NCBI GenBank assembly: GCA_963744345.1 | Contig: CAVUTD010000019.1 | Span: 205,534 to 269,533, forward strand | Length of the DNA stretch: 64,000 bases | Direction of reading: 5' to 3' | Origin: DASTFP01 sp963744345 | GTDB lineage: Bacteria; Verrucomicrobiota; Verrucomicrobiia; Chthoniobacterales; Terrimicrobiaceae | In this document: piece by piece, positions 8,854-17,401 of the stretch | How the letters are laid out: each line of letters opens with the position of its first letter | Position numbering within the stretch: position 1 is the stretch's first letter | The notes under the pieces: generated by a model | Seen by the model: the letters and a program-made list of their open reading frames with translations, nothing else | Database searches by the model: none | What the model was told of the DNA's origin: nothing | Made by a program: the position numbers and the translations under genes

Positions 8854-9753
8854 GTGAACAGAAATCCGAAAATTCTCGTCATTTTGAACCCTGCTGCCCG
8901 CGGTGAGCGCGCGAAGGCCCTGCGCGACAGGATCGCCTCCCTCTCGCATCAGGTCGTCGTGCGAAGTACCGGCTCCCCCGGTGAAGCAGGGGCGCTGGCT
9001 GAGCGGGCTGTTGCACAAGGATACGGGACGATCGTGGCTGCGGGCGGCGACGGGACAATTAATGAAGTGGTCAATGGAATGGGCGGCTCGCACGTCACCT
9101 TCGGGATTTTGCCTGTGGGCACCATGAATGTTTTCGCAACGGAGTTGGGCATTCCGCAAAACAATCTTGTGAAGGCCTGGCAGGTGATCAAACAAGGCTG
9201 TATACGTCAGGTTGATCTCCCCAGGGCCAATCAGGAATACTTCGTTCAGCTTGCCGGAGTAGGCCTTGATGCGGAGGTCGTGCGCCAGACAACGCCGGAT
9301 TCCAAGAAAGCGCTCGGGCCGATGAGCTACTTGCTCACGCTCGCCCAGGTGGCGGCGCGACAGCCGCCCAAGATCCGCATTGAACCGGTGGATGGAACTG
9401 CGCGGGAGGGCAGCTTCGTGCTCGTGGGAAATGGCCGGTTGTACGGAGGTCCCTTTGTGCTCTTCAAGAATGCGAGACTCGACGATGGACTGCTCGACGT
9501 TCTGGTGTTTCAGAATCAGAGTCATTGGGATTTAATCCGCTACTTTCAAGCGATTGTCTTCGGCAACCACCCGGCTCTTCCTGATGTGGAGTATTTTCAA
9601 AGTCGCGCTCTGCGACTTACGAGTCGCGAGCCGGTGCCCGTGGAGATTGATGGAGAATTAAGCGGCACTTTGCCATACGAATTTGGTTTTTCAATTGGCA
9701 AACTCAACGTTCTTGTCCCTCGTACGTTGGACACTCGAAGCAAATCTGGATAG
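8854..9753 (+). CDS. Diacylglycerol/lipid kinase family protein (DagK/YegS type)
   Basis: A 299-residue lipid kinase starting at GTG. The N-terminal motif ILVILNPAARGER, the nucleotide-binding loop GGDGTINEVVNGM (about residues 67-79) and GILPVGTMNVFATELGIP (about 85-103) are diagnostic of the DAGK catalytic domain. The C-terminal domain (FVLVGNGRLYGGPF, DDGLLDVLVF) is the usual beta-sandwich. It phosphorylates a lipid such as diacylglycerol or a sphingoid base; the substrate is not determinable. The rhomboid gene follows after 9 bp, so the two are probably cotranscribed, divergently from the AsmA-like operon. Confidence 0.9.
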   Translation: MNRNPKILVILNPAARGERAKALRDRIASLSHQVVVRSTGSPGEAGALAERAVAQGYGTIVAAGGDGTINEVVNGMGGSHVTFGILPVGTMNVFATELGIPQNNLVKAWQVIKQGCIRQVDLPRANQEYFVQLAGVGLDAEVVRQTTPDSKKALGPMSYLLTLAQVAARQPPKIRIEPVDGTAREGSFVLVGNGRLYGGPFVLFKNARLDDGLLDVLVFQNQSHWDLIRYFQAIVFGNHPALPDVEYFQSRALRLTSREPVPVEIDGELSGTLPYEFGFSIGKLNVLVPRTLDTRSKSG

Positions 9754-9762
9754 CGTTTAGCG

Positions 9763-10410
9763 ATGATGGGAAAGCGGTGGCGCGTGAGCGCAGTGGTCAT
9801 TCTGATCGCAATCAACACGGGAATCTTCATTTATCAATGGCTAAATCCCGACGTTAAGGATCATTTGCAGGACTTCTACGGCTTGAGTGCTGCCGGGATG
9901 GAAGAAGGCAGATGGTGGCAGTTGATTACGCATGCATTCTTGCACGCAAACATCTGGCATTTGCTTTTCAATATGCTCGCACTCTGGTTTGCCGGTCAGA
10001 TCGTCGAGCGAGTTATGGGCACCGCTCGATTTCTCGCGCTCTACATGGCGTCCGCTGTGGCGGGCGGCCTCGCCCAGATTTTTTTGCAAGGGGGCAATAC
10101 TCTGCTTCTGGGCGCATCCGGGGCCGTTTGCGGAGTTATTCTCGCCTTCTCCACGATGTTTCCTGAGGCCGAAATTGTCCTGCTCCTATTTTTCGTCATC
10201 CCCTTGAAGTTTCGGGCAAAGTACCTCGGCTGGGCCTTGGTCGGATCTTCGATCATTCTTCTTCTTCTCGGATTCGAACCATGGATCGGACACGCCGCGC
10301 ACCTCGGCGGGTGCGTGGCAGGATATCTTCTTGCCCGGCTTAACGGCTACGGCATTCCGAGCGCTCCGGAGCGTTTGCTCAGAAAATGGCTTTCATGGAA
10401 CAGAATTTGA
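9763..10410 (+). CDS. Rhomboid-family intramembrane serine protease
   Basis: A 215-residue six-helix membrane protease. The structural motif HAFLHANIWHLLFNM (residues 57-71), the catalytic serine in GASG (S119) and the catalytic histidine in HAAHLGG (H180) are all present, so the enzyme should be active. It cleaves transmembrane segments of unknown partners. It lacks extra soluble domains. It follows the lipid kinase by 9 bp. Confidence 0.93.
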   Translation: MMGKRWRVSAVVILIAINTGIFIYQWLNPDVKDHLQDFYGLSAAGMEEGRWWQLITHAFLHANIWHLLFNMLALWFAGQIVERVMGTARFLALYMASAVAGGLAQIFLQGGNTLLLGASGAVCGVILAFSTMFPEAEIVLLLFFVIPLKFRAKYLGWALVGSSIILLLLGFEPWIGHAAHLGGCVAGYLLARLNGYGIPSAPERLLRKWLSWNRI

Positions 10411-10488
10411 AGGCCCACTTGGATCATCTGATCTCCAGGAACATCCTGCAATGCGGAAGGAGTCAGGCGATGCATGTGGACTACCATG

Positions 10489-11430
10489 TCATGCTGTCGA
10501 GTTCGCTACGTTGGCACCGGGACGCAGGCGTCGTATGATGAGCCCGGCGCCCCGCCACAGCCAATAAGGCACATTCACAAAGAAGATCCAAAGGAGCACT
10601 TCGTGGCTTTCGAAGTTGAGGCCCATAAGGAGGTCGATGGCGCGATGAAGGGCGATCGCGGCCAGACCCATTGCAGCCGACCATCCGCGTCCCATCAATC
10701 CGAGAAAAAAGAAGAGTTCGATAAACAGGGCCGGTGCGAAGAAGATCTGCGCTAACTGGGGGTGTGCCGCAATAATATCGGGTAGCTTCTCCGCGATGGC
10801 TGGTTTGATGGGTTCAAGCGTGTTGTAATAATCGTTGGCTTGGGTCTTGACTATTTGAACGGACAGATTCGGGGTGTCTAGAAGCCATTGGCCATGGCTG
10901 CGGTCGATTTTACTGATTGCCGTGGTCAGATAAGCGGCCGCTATCATCACCCGTGCGGCATGGATCAGACGCCGCTCACTTGGCGTATCCGTCCTCCAGA
11001 AAGCCATGGTTTGGCGGCCTTTTATGACCATGTCAATGAAGCTCATGCCCCACTGTGCGAGCATGACGAGCGCAAGAAGCTGCGTACTATGTCCGATTGC
11101 ACCCTGAGAGTTTCGAAGAGTTCCGAAGGACACGATTAGCGCTAGAAGATACGTTAACGCGAGAAGGTTGAAGCGACCGAGAGTGTAGGCGATCAGGCAC
11201 GGGATCGAGAGTCCCTTGAGCATCGGCCAGAGCCCGGGCTCCGCGAGAAATGTGAAATCGATCAGGTGTCCCAAACCATTAGGAAACGGCATCGTGGCAA
11301 AAGGAATTCGATCGGGAAGCGTATCGTAGAAGTGAACGCTGCAAAGCAGTCGCATGAGAACCATTTCCCAAGCTGCGAAGGGGAGGACGATTTCGCGCAT
11401 CCGCTGCAGGCTAGCGAGAAGTTGCTTCAT
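10489..11430 (-). CDS. HTTM-like multi-pass membrane protein
   Basis: A 313-residue protein with about seven to eight hydrophobic segments. The layout (AWEMVLMRLLCSVHFYDTLP at the start; AAYLTTAISKIDRSHGQWL in the middle; VLLWIFFVNVPYW near the end) resembles the HTTM family related to vitamin K-dependent gamma-carboxylase. The conserved xSKI..SxGxW block after a helix is the best support. Substrate and reaction are unknown. It is coupled by a 4-bp ATGA overlap to the small upstream gene, a pairing often seen for HTTM proteins. An unrelated membrane protein cannot be excluded. Confidence 0.55.
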   Translation of the reverse strand: MKQLLASLQRMREIVLPFAAWEMVLMRLLCSVHFYDTLPDRIPFATMPFPNGLGHLIDFTFLAEPGLWPMLKGLSIPCLIAYTLGRFNLLALTYLLALIVSFGTLRNSQGAIGHSTQLLALVMLAQWGMSFIDMVIKGRQTMAFWRTDTPSERRLIHAARVMIAAAYLTTAISKIDRSHGQWLLDTPNLSVQIVKTQANDYYNTLEPIKPAIAEKLPDIIAAHPQLAQIFFAPALFIELFFFLGLMGRGWSAAMGLAAIALHRAIDLLMGLNFESHEVLLWIFFVNVPYWLWRGAGLIIRRLRPGANVANSTA

Positions 11431-11909
11431 CGGCCGGGCAGCTCAGCGACGACCCAAGGCTTTCTGATCAAGCGATTCCCGCTGCGCTCCACAAGGACGC
11501 GATGAAGTCGGAGACCCTCCGAGATAAGCCTTGCTTTTTGATGCTCTTTGCAGTGCTCCATCAGATACCGGAGTGTGTCCTCTCCAGCTTGCCTGATCTG
11601 GTCCGGCGTGGCGTCTTCAATATTACCTCCGCCGGTGATTTTCTTGAGCCGGCTGTTGAGCATTTTCTTCGTCCAGCTAGTGGAAAAACCAAAGAAGCGA
11701 ACCTGGGGGATAGCTTCCCCTCGGGAAGTGCTCAGGTAGTAGTATTCAACCGAGGGGGTTAGGTCCGAATACATCGGATAATTCGAAAAGGGGTAGAACT
11801 CCTTTGTTGCCTGCATGAGCAACGCCAGAGCGAACACTCCAAAGAAGGGGATGCTGACTATCCTTCGAGACCAAGTCCGAAGCTGATCTATGGTCAAACC
11901 CGGCAACAT
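11427..11909 (-). CDS. Hypothetical single-pass protein paired with the HTTM-like gene
   Basis: A 160-residue protein of unknown function. It has one N-terminal transmembrane segment (IPFFGVFALALLMQA) immediately followed by FYPFSNYPMYSDL, then a soluble part rich in charged residues. The FSNYPMYS block is reminiscent of small proteins encoded beside HTTM genes. It is the first gene of the pair and its stop overlaps the next start, so the products probably act together in the inner membrane. Confidence 0.6.
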   Translation of the reverse strand: MLPGLTIDQLRTWSRRIVSIPFFGVFALALLMQATKEFYPFSNYPMYSDLTPSVEYYYLSTSRGEAIPQVRFFGFSTSWTKKMLNSRLKKITGGGNIEDATPDQIRQAGEDTLRYLMEHCKEHQKARLISEGLRLHRVLVERSGNRLIRKPWVVAELPGR

Positions 11910-12004
11910 CGACTCAACGATACACAGCAGCCAGCTTCGCAGGGCAACTCAAAGGAGGCGCTGTCACCGGAGTCCCGCCTGCCGTCCCAATGAGGTCTCA
12001 ACTG

Positions 12005-13408
12005 CTACGCAACCTGGCGTAGCTGAATTGAATCATAGCGTTCGCCTCCGGTCACGATATCGGTGAGAACGACGAGCTGCGTGCCGAGCTGAATCAATCC
12101 GCGGTCCAGCAAGAGTTTTTCAGCTCCAGCAATCGTATGTTCGGGGTCCACCTCGAAAGGCATCACGATCGGGATGGTTGCCCAATTTAGGGTCAGGCGT
12201 CGGGCGACTTCTTCGGTGGGTGTGAAGGCGTAAATCGGGGCCTTTTCGGGTCGGAATTGGCTGAAATGGTCAGCCATGAAGCCGCGTCGGGTAAAGACAA
12301 CAATCTTCGAATCCGGAAGAGAGTTCGCCAGGTCGACTGCTGATCGGACGGCCTTGTGGCGGATGCTTAGAGTCTCGGCTTCCCTGTGAAAACCCGCGCC
12401 GCCGGCTTGCTCAAAGCGACGCGCAACGCGATCGAAGATTTGGACGCATTCGATGGGATATTTGCCGACAGTCGTTTCGCCGCTCAGCATGATCGCGTCA
12501 GCCTGTTCAAACACAGCATTGGCCACATCGGTGATCTCAGCGCGAGTCGGCAGGGGATTATCAATCATCGACTCAAGCATGTGCGTAGCAACGATGACCT
12601 GCCTGCCTTTCTGGATGCATTGCATAACGATGCGCCGCTGGATGATCGGAAGCTCTTCCATTGGACATTCGATGCCCAAGTCGCCCCGGGCCACCATGAT
12701 CGCGTCGCATTTATCAATGATGTCGTCGAGAACGCTGACGGCGTGTTGGTCCTCGATCTTCGCGATAACCCTCGCCTGACTGCCAAGTTCTCTGAGGACT
12801 CGCTTGAGGGCCTCTATATCCGCTGCTTGACGACAAAAGCTTAGAGCGACGTAGTCAACGCCAACGGAAACTCCCACTTTCACGTCGGCCAAATCTTTTT
12901 CGGTAAGGGGCGGCAGGTTCACTTTGACTCCGGGCAAATTAATGTGGCGCCTCGAACCAAGAACACCCTCGGTGAGGACCTCACAACGGATGCGGTGGAA
13001 GTCCTTTGACAAAACTTTCATGTGGATGACGCCGTTATCGACGAGCACGACATCTCCAACGGAAATGTCATTGACGAGCCCTTCATAGTTGACGTCCACG
13101 GAATGCACATCCTCGCTCTGTGAGCCGCGAACCGTGAGTTCGAAGATGTCGCCCGGCTTAAGATTGAGGTTTGTCTTCAACTCCCCGGTGCGGATAGCAG
13201 GACCCTGCGTATCCAACAGGATACCAGTGATGACGCCGAGTTCTGAGGATATGCTGCGGATATTCTTCACCACCGTGCGCACCCAATCGTGCGGAGCGTG
13301 GCTCATGTTAAGTCTAAAGATATTGGCGCCTGCCAGGATCAGAGCGCGAAGCTTTTCCGGCGAGTCAGTTGCGGGGCCGAGAGTGCAGATGATTTTGGTT
13401 TTTCGCAT
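12005..13408 (-). CDS. pyk: Pyruvate kinase
   Basis: A 467-residue glycolytic enzyme converting phosphoenolpyruvate and ADP to pyruvate and ATP. The N-terminus (KIICTLGPATDS), substrate loop NIFRLNMSHA, the B domain, IAKIEDQ, the metal-binding MVARGDLGIE and MLSGETTVGKYP are all intact, and the length is normal. It lies 63 bp downstream of potB on the same strand, with no obvious terminator between them, so read-through is possible. Confidence 0.96.
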   Translation of the reverse strand: MRKTKIICTLGPATDSPEKLRALILAGANIFRLNMSHAPHDWVRTVVKNIRSISSELGVITGILLDTQGPAIRTGELKTNLNLKPGDIFELTVRGSQSEDVHSVDVNYEGLVNDISVGDVVLVDNGVIHMKVLSKDFHRIRCEVLTEGVLGSRRHINLPGVKVNLPPLTEKDLADVKVGVSVGVDYVALSFCRQAADIEALKRVLRELGSQARVIAKIEDQHAVSVLDDIIDKCDAIMVARGDLGIECPMEELPIIQRRIVMQCIQKGRQVIVATHMLESMIDNPLPTRAEITDVANAVFEQADAIMLSGETTVGKYPIECVQIFDRVARRFEQAGGAGFHREAETLSIRHKAVRSAVDLANSLPDSKIVVFTRRGFMADHFSQFRPEKAPIYAFTPTEEVARRLTLNWATIPIVMPFEVDPEHTIAGAEKLLLDRGLIQLGTQLVVLTDIVTGGERYDSIQLRQVA

Positions 13409-13471
13409 GGGGATGTTGGGGATCCGGCTTAGGCGCGCCGGTGTCGCGGCTGGGTGATGGGGGAAGAAAAT

Positions 13472-14353
13472 CTATTCGGGGCGCTGACGCCTTGTGAGCC
13501 AGAGCGAAACAAAGAAGATGATAAGCAGCAAACAGCCGAGGGCGGCGCCGAACGGCTGATTGCGGCCGGAAGTATATTGTTTGTAAATGACCTCCCCGAT
13601 CGTAGGAGGGTCGCCTCCCCCCATCAGGTTTGTGATCGCGAACATCGCAATCGACGGCACAAAGACGAGGAGCGCGCCGGCGATAATGCCCGGCTTGGTC
13701 AGCGGGATGATGACTTGTGAGAAGGCGCGAAGAGGCCCTGCGCCAAGATCGTATGCAGCCTCAATGATGGCATTATCCAAGCGCTCCACGCTCGTGTAGA
13801 TAGGCAGTATCATGAAGGGTAAGTAATTGTAAACCAATCCCAAGACTGCCGCGAAAGGTGTGTAAAGAATCGTCACGGGTTCAGGGATGATCCTTGCGGA
13901 GACAAGAAAGGCGTTTACCAGACCCTCCTTGCTCAAGATCGTCATCCAAGCGTAGGTGCGAATGAGAAAGCTCGTCCAGAAAGGAATCATCACGAGCGTG
14001 AGGAGAAGATTGCGCAATCTCTCAGGCGAGCGCCCAATGTAGAAGGCTGCCGGGTAGCCGATGATGACGCAGAGAATGGTTGTGAGAAGAGCGTACCAGA
14101 TCGAGGTGAGAAAAACTTTAAGCCAAATCCAGTTGAAGGCTCGCAGGTAGTTGTCGAGCGTCCATGTAAAATGGACCGTTCCAAGACCTTTTTGCTCGCC
14201 GAAACTCAGCACGATGAGCATGGCCGTCGGCACCACGACGAAAAGCGCTAACCAGGCAAAGAGGGGCGCAATAGTGACCCAAGCCAACACACCGGCGGGC
14301 CGTTGGTCGGCAATTTTCGCATTCAGCGATGGGGGTGCTGCCCTCCCGGCCAT
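13472..14353 (-). CDS. potB: Spermidine/putrescine ABC transporter permease PotB
   Basis: A 293-residue permease with six hydrophobic segments (WVTIAPLFAWLALFVVVPTA first). The EAA loop reads EAAYDLGAGPLRAFSQVIIP near residues 195-215. The conserved VYNYLPFMILPIYTSVERL stretch is typical of PotB/PotH. It starts 1 bp after the potD stop and is the last of three transporter genes (potC, potD, potB). No ATP-binding PotA gene is present in this window. Confidence 0.92.
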   Translation of the reverse strand: MAGRAAPPSLNAKIADQRPAGVLAWVTIAPLFAWLALFVVVPTAMLIVLSFGEQKGLGTVHFTWTLDNYLRAFNWIWLKVFLTSIWYALLTTILCVIIGYPAAFYIGRSPERLRNLLLTLVMIPFWTSFLIRTYAWMTILSKEGLVNAFLVSARIIPEPVTILYTPFAAVLGLVYNYLPFMILPIYTSVERLDNAIIEAAYDLGAGPLRAFSQVIIPLTKPGIIAGALLVFVPSIAMFAITNLMGGGDPPTIGEVIYKQYTSGRNQPFGAALGCLLLIIFFVSLWLTRRQRPE

Positions 14354-14354
14354 G

Positions 14355-15486
14355 TCATTGCGCTTTCAGTGAAGTGACCAGTTCGTCGATCTTTGTGGCC
14401 TGTTCGCCAATGTCCTTGAAGGTCTGCATTTTTGAGAGCTCATCGGCCGTGGGGTAGCTGGCAGGATTGCTGCGCTGCTCGGGGGTAAGAAGTTCGCGCG
14501 CAGCGGCGTTGGGGTTCAGATACGGGAAAGCTTCCGAAATTTTGGCGCTCATATCAGGGCGCAGGACAAAGTTCATGAAAAGCTGCGCATTCGTCGGGTG
14601 CGCGGCTGCTTTGGGAATGGCGAGGTTATCCACAAACAGGTGCGCACCCTCTGCCGGCATCACCCACTTAAATTTTTTGTTTTCGTTGAGGAGAATGGCG
14701 CCTTCCCCGCCCCAAACAACGCCGAGGGCAACATCTCCGTTAAGAAGGGAAGTCTTGGGGCTGTCGGAATCGAATACCTTAACGAGCGGCAGCCATTTCT
14801 CCAGCAGCGGTCTGACTTTGTTGAGGTTTTCCTCCGAAACTTCATTGATGGGAATACCAAGCGTGTCGAAACCCCAGCCAACGATCTCCCGCGCATCATC
14901 AAGAACGACGATGTTCTTCTTGAACTTGTCTTGGAAGACATCATTGAAGCTTTTGATTTCATCTTCGACCAACTCGGTATTCACCACGATGCCGACGGTC
15001 CCCGCCATGTAAGGGATCGAGAACTTGTTGCCAGGATCGAAAGACATATTTCGAAACTCCGGGGCAATGTTCTTCATATTCGGAATCGTCCCGTGATCGA
15101 TCGGAGCAAGCAGGTTTTCCTTGATCAACCCCTCGACGACGTACTCGCTGGGTTGAATAAGGTCATAGCTTCCGCCACCCGCCAGAAGCTTTGCCAGCAT
15201 CTCCTCGTTCGATGAATAATTTTCCACCGAAACTTTGATGCCGGTTTCTTCGGTGAAGGTATCGATGATTTCCTGCGGGACGTACTCCGACCAGCAGAAG
15301 ATATTGAGCGTTTTCTCCGGATCGGTAACCGGCTCGCCTGGGTTCTTCTGAGAAACAGGGCGCGCTGGTCGGCGAAGGGGTGGAAGAAGATTGACTCGAT
15401 GTTGTCCCATCGGGCGGTCTTCCGCAGCCGCTTATCATTAGCGCCATCAGAACGGCGAAGATCAGGGAATGGCCGATTTCTTTCAT
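14355..15486 (-). CDS. potD: Spermidine/putrescine-binding lipoprotein PotD (frame broken once)
   Basis: The body (TLNIFCWSEYVPQEIIDTFTEETG, then the PotD/PotF fold to ...LVTSLKAQ) is one open frame. Its own first ATG (15410) gives no signal peptide. A second frame starts at 15486 with MKEIGHSLIF and a lipobox MISGC (C21), runs through a Ser/Thr/Pro linker, and joins the body if one base is removed from the GGG at 15358-15360 (CCC on the coding strand). The ATG at 15486 overlaps the potC stop by 4 bp, strongly supporting it as the true start. The repaired protein is about 376 residues and would be an anchored polyamine receptor. The break is either a base-call error or a real mutation. Confidence 0.85.
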
Positions 15487-16322
15487 GGATTTCTGGAACG
15501 CGTCAGCAATTGACTGAACAGAACAAGGAGAATCGTGGCGATGACAAAAATCGTACTCAGGGCGTTAAGTTGCGGATTCAAACCCACCTTGGCCATTCCA
15601 TAAACCTTCAGCGGAAGCGTCTGTGATGAAGGCCCTGAAGTGAAGACCGAGACAATGTACTCGTCCAAAGAGAGGGTGAAGGACATCAATGCACCCGAAA
15701 TGATCGCCGGCATCAGGTAAGGGATGATGATCAGTCGAAACGCCTGGACAGGGGTCGCTCCCAAGTCCAGGGCGGCCTCTTCGAGGTAGGGATCCAAGCC
15801 TTGCAGTCGAGCCTGGACGCCGACCAGCACGAAGGGAAAGCAGAACGTGGTGTGCGCGATGATCAGCGTGGTATACCCAAGGGGAAGCTTGAGGAGATGG
15901 ACGAATTCCACGAGGAGGCTTAGACCCAGAAGGACCTCCGGCATCACCATAGGAATAAAGATGAGAAGGCCGATGGTGCGCTGGAAGGGAAATCGGTAGC
16001 GGTAAAGCATCCAAGCGCCAAGGGTGCCGAGAAACGTTGCAAGAATCGTCGTTGCCGATGCGACGATGAGACTGCTTTTGAACGCCGCGAGCAGGGTCGT
16101 GTTTTCCAGGATTGCTCCGTACCATTTCAGGGAGAATCCCTCCCAGCGGATATTGAGGCGCGAGCTGTTGAAGGAAAAGATGATGAGCAGGAAAATCGGA
16201 ATGTAGAGGAATGCAAAGACAAGGAGCGTCCACGCCCCAAACAGTCGGCGTTGCATCTGCGCGCCAGGAGACTTCTTGAGAAACGTGCGCTGTGAAGGAG
16301 TCACAGCGGCGAGCGCTGCCAT
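15483..16322 (-). CDS. potC: Spermidine/putrescine ABC transporter permease PotC
   Basis: A 279-residue permease with six hydrophobic segments. The PotC hallmarks FSFNSSRLNIRWEGFSLKWY and the EAA loop EAALDLGATPVQAFRLIIIP (around residues 175-195) are present. The first about 22 residues (up to MQRRLFG) are poorly hydrophobic, so a later start is possible. It begins 89 bp after the oleD stop and overlaps potD by 4 bp. The order potC-potD-potB without potA is unusual. Confidence 0.92.
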   Translation of the reverse strand: MAALAAVTPSQRTFLKKSPGAQMQRRLFGAWTLLVFAFLYIPIFLLIIFSFNSSRLNIRWEGFSLKWYGAILENTTLLAAFKSSLIVASATTILATFLGTLGAWMLYRYRFPFQRTIGLLIFIPMVMPEVLLGLSLLVEFVHLLKLPLGYTTLIIAHTTFCFPFVLVGVQARLQGLDPYLEEAALDLGATPVQAFRLIIIPYLMPAIISGALMSFTLSLDEYIVSVFTSGPSSQTLPLKVYGMAKVGLNPQLNALSTIFVIATILLVLFSQLLTRSRNP

Positions 16323-16411
16323 GTGGCTGCTTCTAGCTGATCTCCTCCAAACGTCCAGAGCTTGTCGATAGTGGAAGCCAAACCTCTCGAGTTCTCTGCT
16401 GTGGTAAGATG

Positions 16412-17401
16412 CTAAGCCGCCGCCAGGGAAGCACGCAGACGCCGCAAGCCCTCGTCGATGGAAACGGTCGGCGAATAGTCCAAGTCGCGCCTGGCAGCGT
16501 CGATGTTAAACCAGTGAGCGGTGCAGAGTTCCTTCGCGAGAAAACGCGTGAGCCTCGGCTCGCCCTTAAGTGGGAGAGTTCGATAAACGAATTCAAGCAG
16601 CATGGCCGCAGCATATGCGAGGCGAGGCGAGACGATACGTTGCACCGGCGGGAGCGAACCGGCCTCCAGCAATCGATTGATAAAGCTCCAAAGGGGCACT
16701 GGTGTGCCCTGCGAAATGAAATAGGGCCTTCCGGAAATATTGGATCCGCACCGCAGTTTGTCGGAAGCCAAAAGGTGGGCCAAGGCAGCGTTCTCGACAT
16801 AGGTGAAGTCAACCAGAGGGTCTCGCCGGCCGATCCGCGTGAGTGTGCCAGCGCGACCTCGCGCAAGGAGGGACTTGGTGAGCTGGGTATCGTTTGGCCC
16901 CCAAAGCAAGTGCGGCCGCAAGGCGACTGTTGCGAGCTGACTTGAGTTTGCGGCGAGCACTCGCCTCTCGGCGAGCGCTTTCGTGCGCGGGTAATGTGCG
17001 TGGTAGGTTTTGGCATACGGCACCGACTCATCAACGCCCTCCATGTCGCGGCCGTCGAACACGACGCTGGGCGAACTGGTGTAAACGAGTCGGCTGATTC
17101 CCATCCTTTGACACGCCCGAATCACGTTCTCGGTACCCACCACATTGGCCTTGAAAAAATCGGTGGCTGCCCCCCAAAGCGCTGCCTTCGCCGCCACATG
17201 GAAGACGACGTCAATTCCCTGGGCGGCTCGAAGCACCGCCTCAGCGTCGACGATATCGCCCTGAAGCACCTCGACCTCCCGACGGGAAAGGTCCGGATAA
17301 ATTCCCCGCGAGAAGCTTCTCACCTGGTCCCCGCGTACCAGGAGTTGCTCGATAATCGCGCGACCCAAGAATCCTCCTCCACCTGTGACAAGAGCTCTCA
17401 T
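16412..17401 (-). CDS. oleD: OleD: NADPH-dependent 2-alkyl-3-ketoacid reductase of olefin synthesis
   Basis: A 329-residue short-chain dehydrogenase (extended type). It reduces the 2-alkyl-3-keto acid made by OleA to the 3-hydroxy acid. The nucleotide-binding GGGGFLG is at residues 7-13 and the catalytic Y137xxxK141 (YPRTK) is present, with serines at 109-110. I place the start at the ATG 17401, which overlaps the oleC stop as ATGA; an upstream ATG adding seven residues is less likely. It is the last gene of oleA-oleB-oleC-oleD. Confidence 0.9.
   Translation of the reverse strand: MRALVTGGGGFLGRAIIEQLLVRGDQVRSFSRGIYPDLSRREVEVLQGDIVDAEAVLRAAQGIDVVFHVAAKAALWGAATDFFKANVVGTENVIRACQRMGISRLVYTSSPSVVFDGRDMEGVDESVPYAKTYHAHYPRTKALAERRVLAANSSQLATVALRPHLLWGPNDTQLTKSLLARGRAGTLTRIGRRDPLVDFTYVENAALAHLLASDKLRCGSNISGRPYFISQGTPVPLWSFINRLLEAGSLPPVQRIVSPRLAYAAAMLLEFVYRTLPLKGEPRLTRFLAKELCTAHWFNIDAARRDLDYSPTVSIDEGLRRLRASLAAA

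Noticed and set aside
16333..17034. Reverse-strand frame behind oleD considered as a missing potA
   Set aside because: It overlaps oleD in another phase on the same strand and has no Walker motifs.
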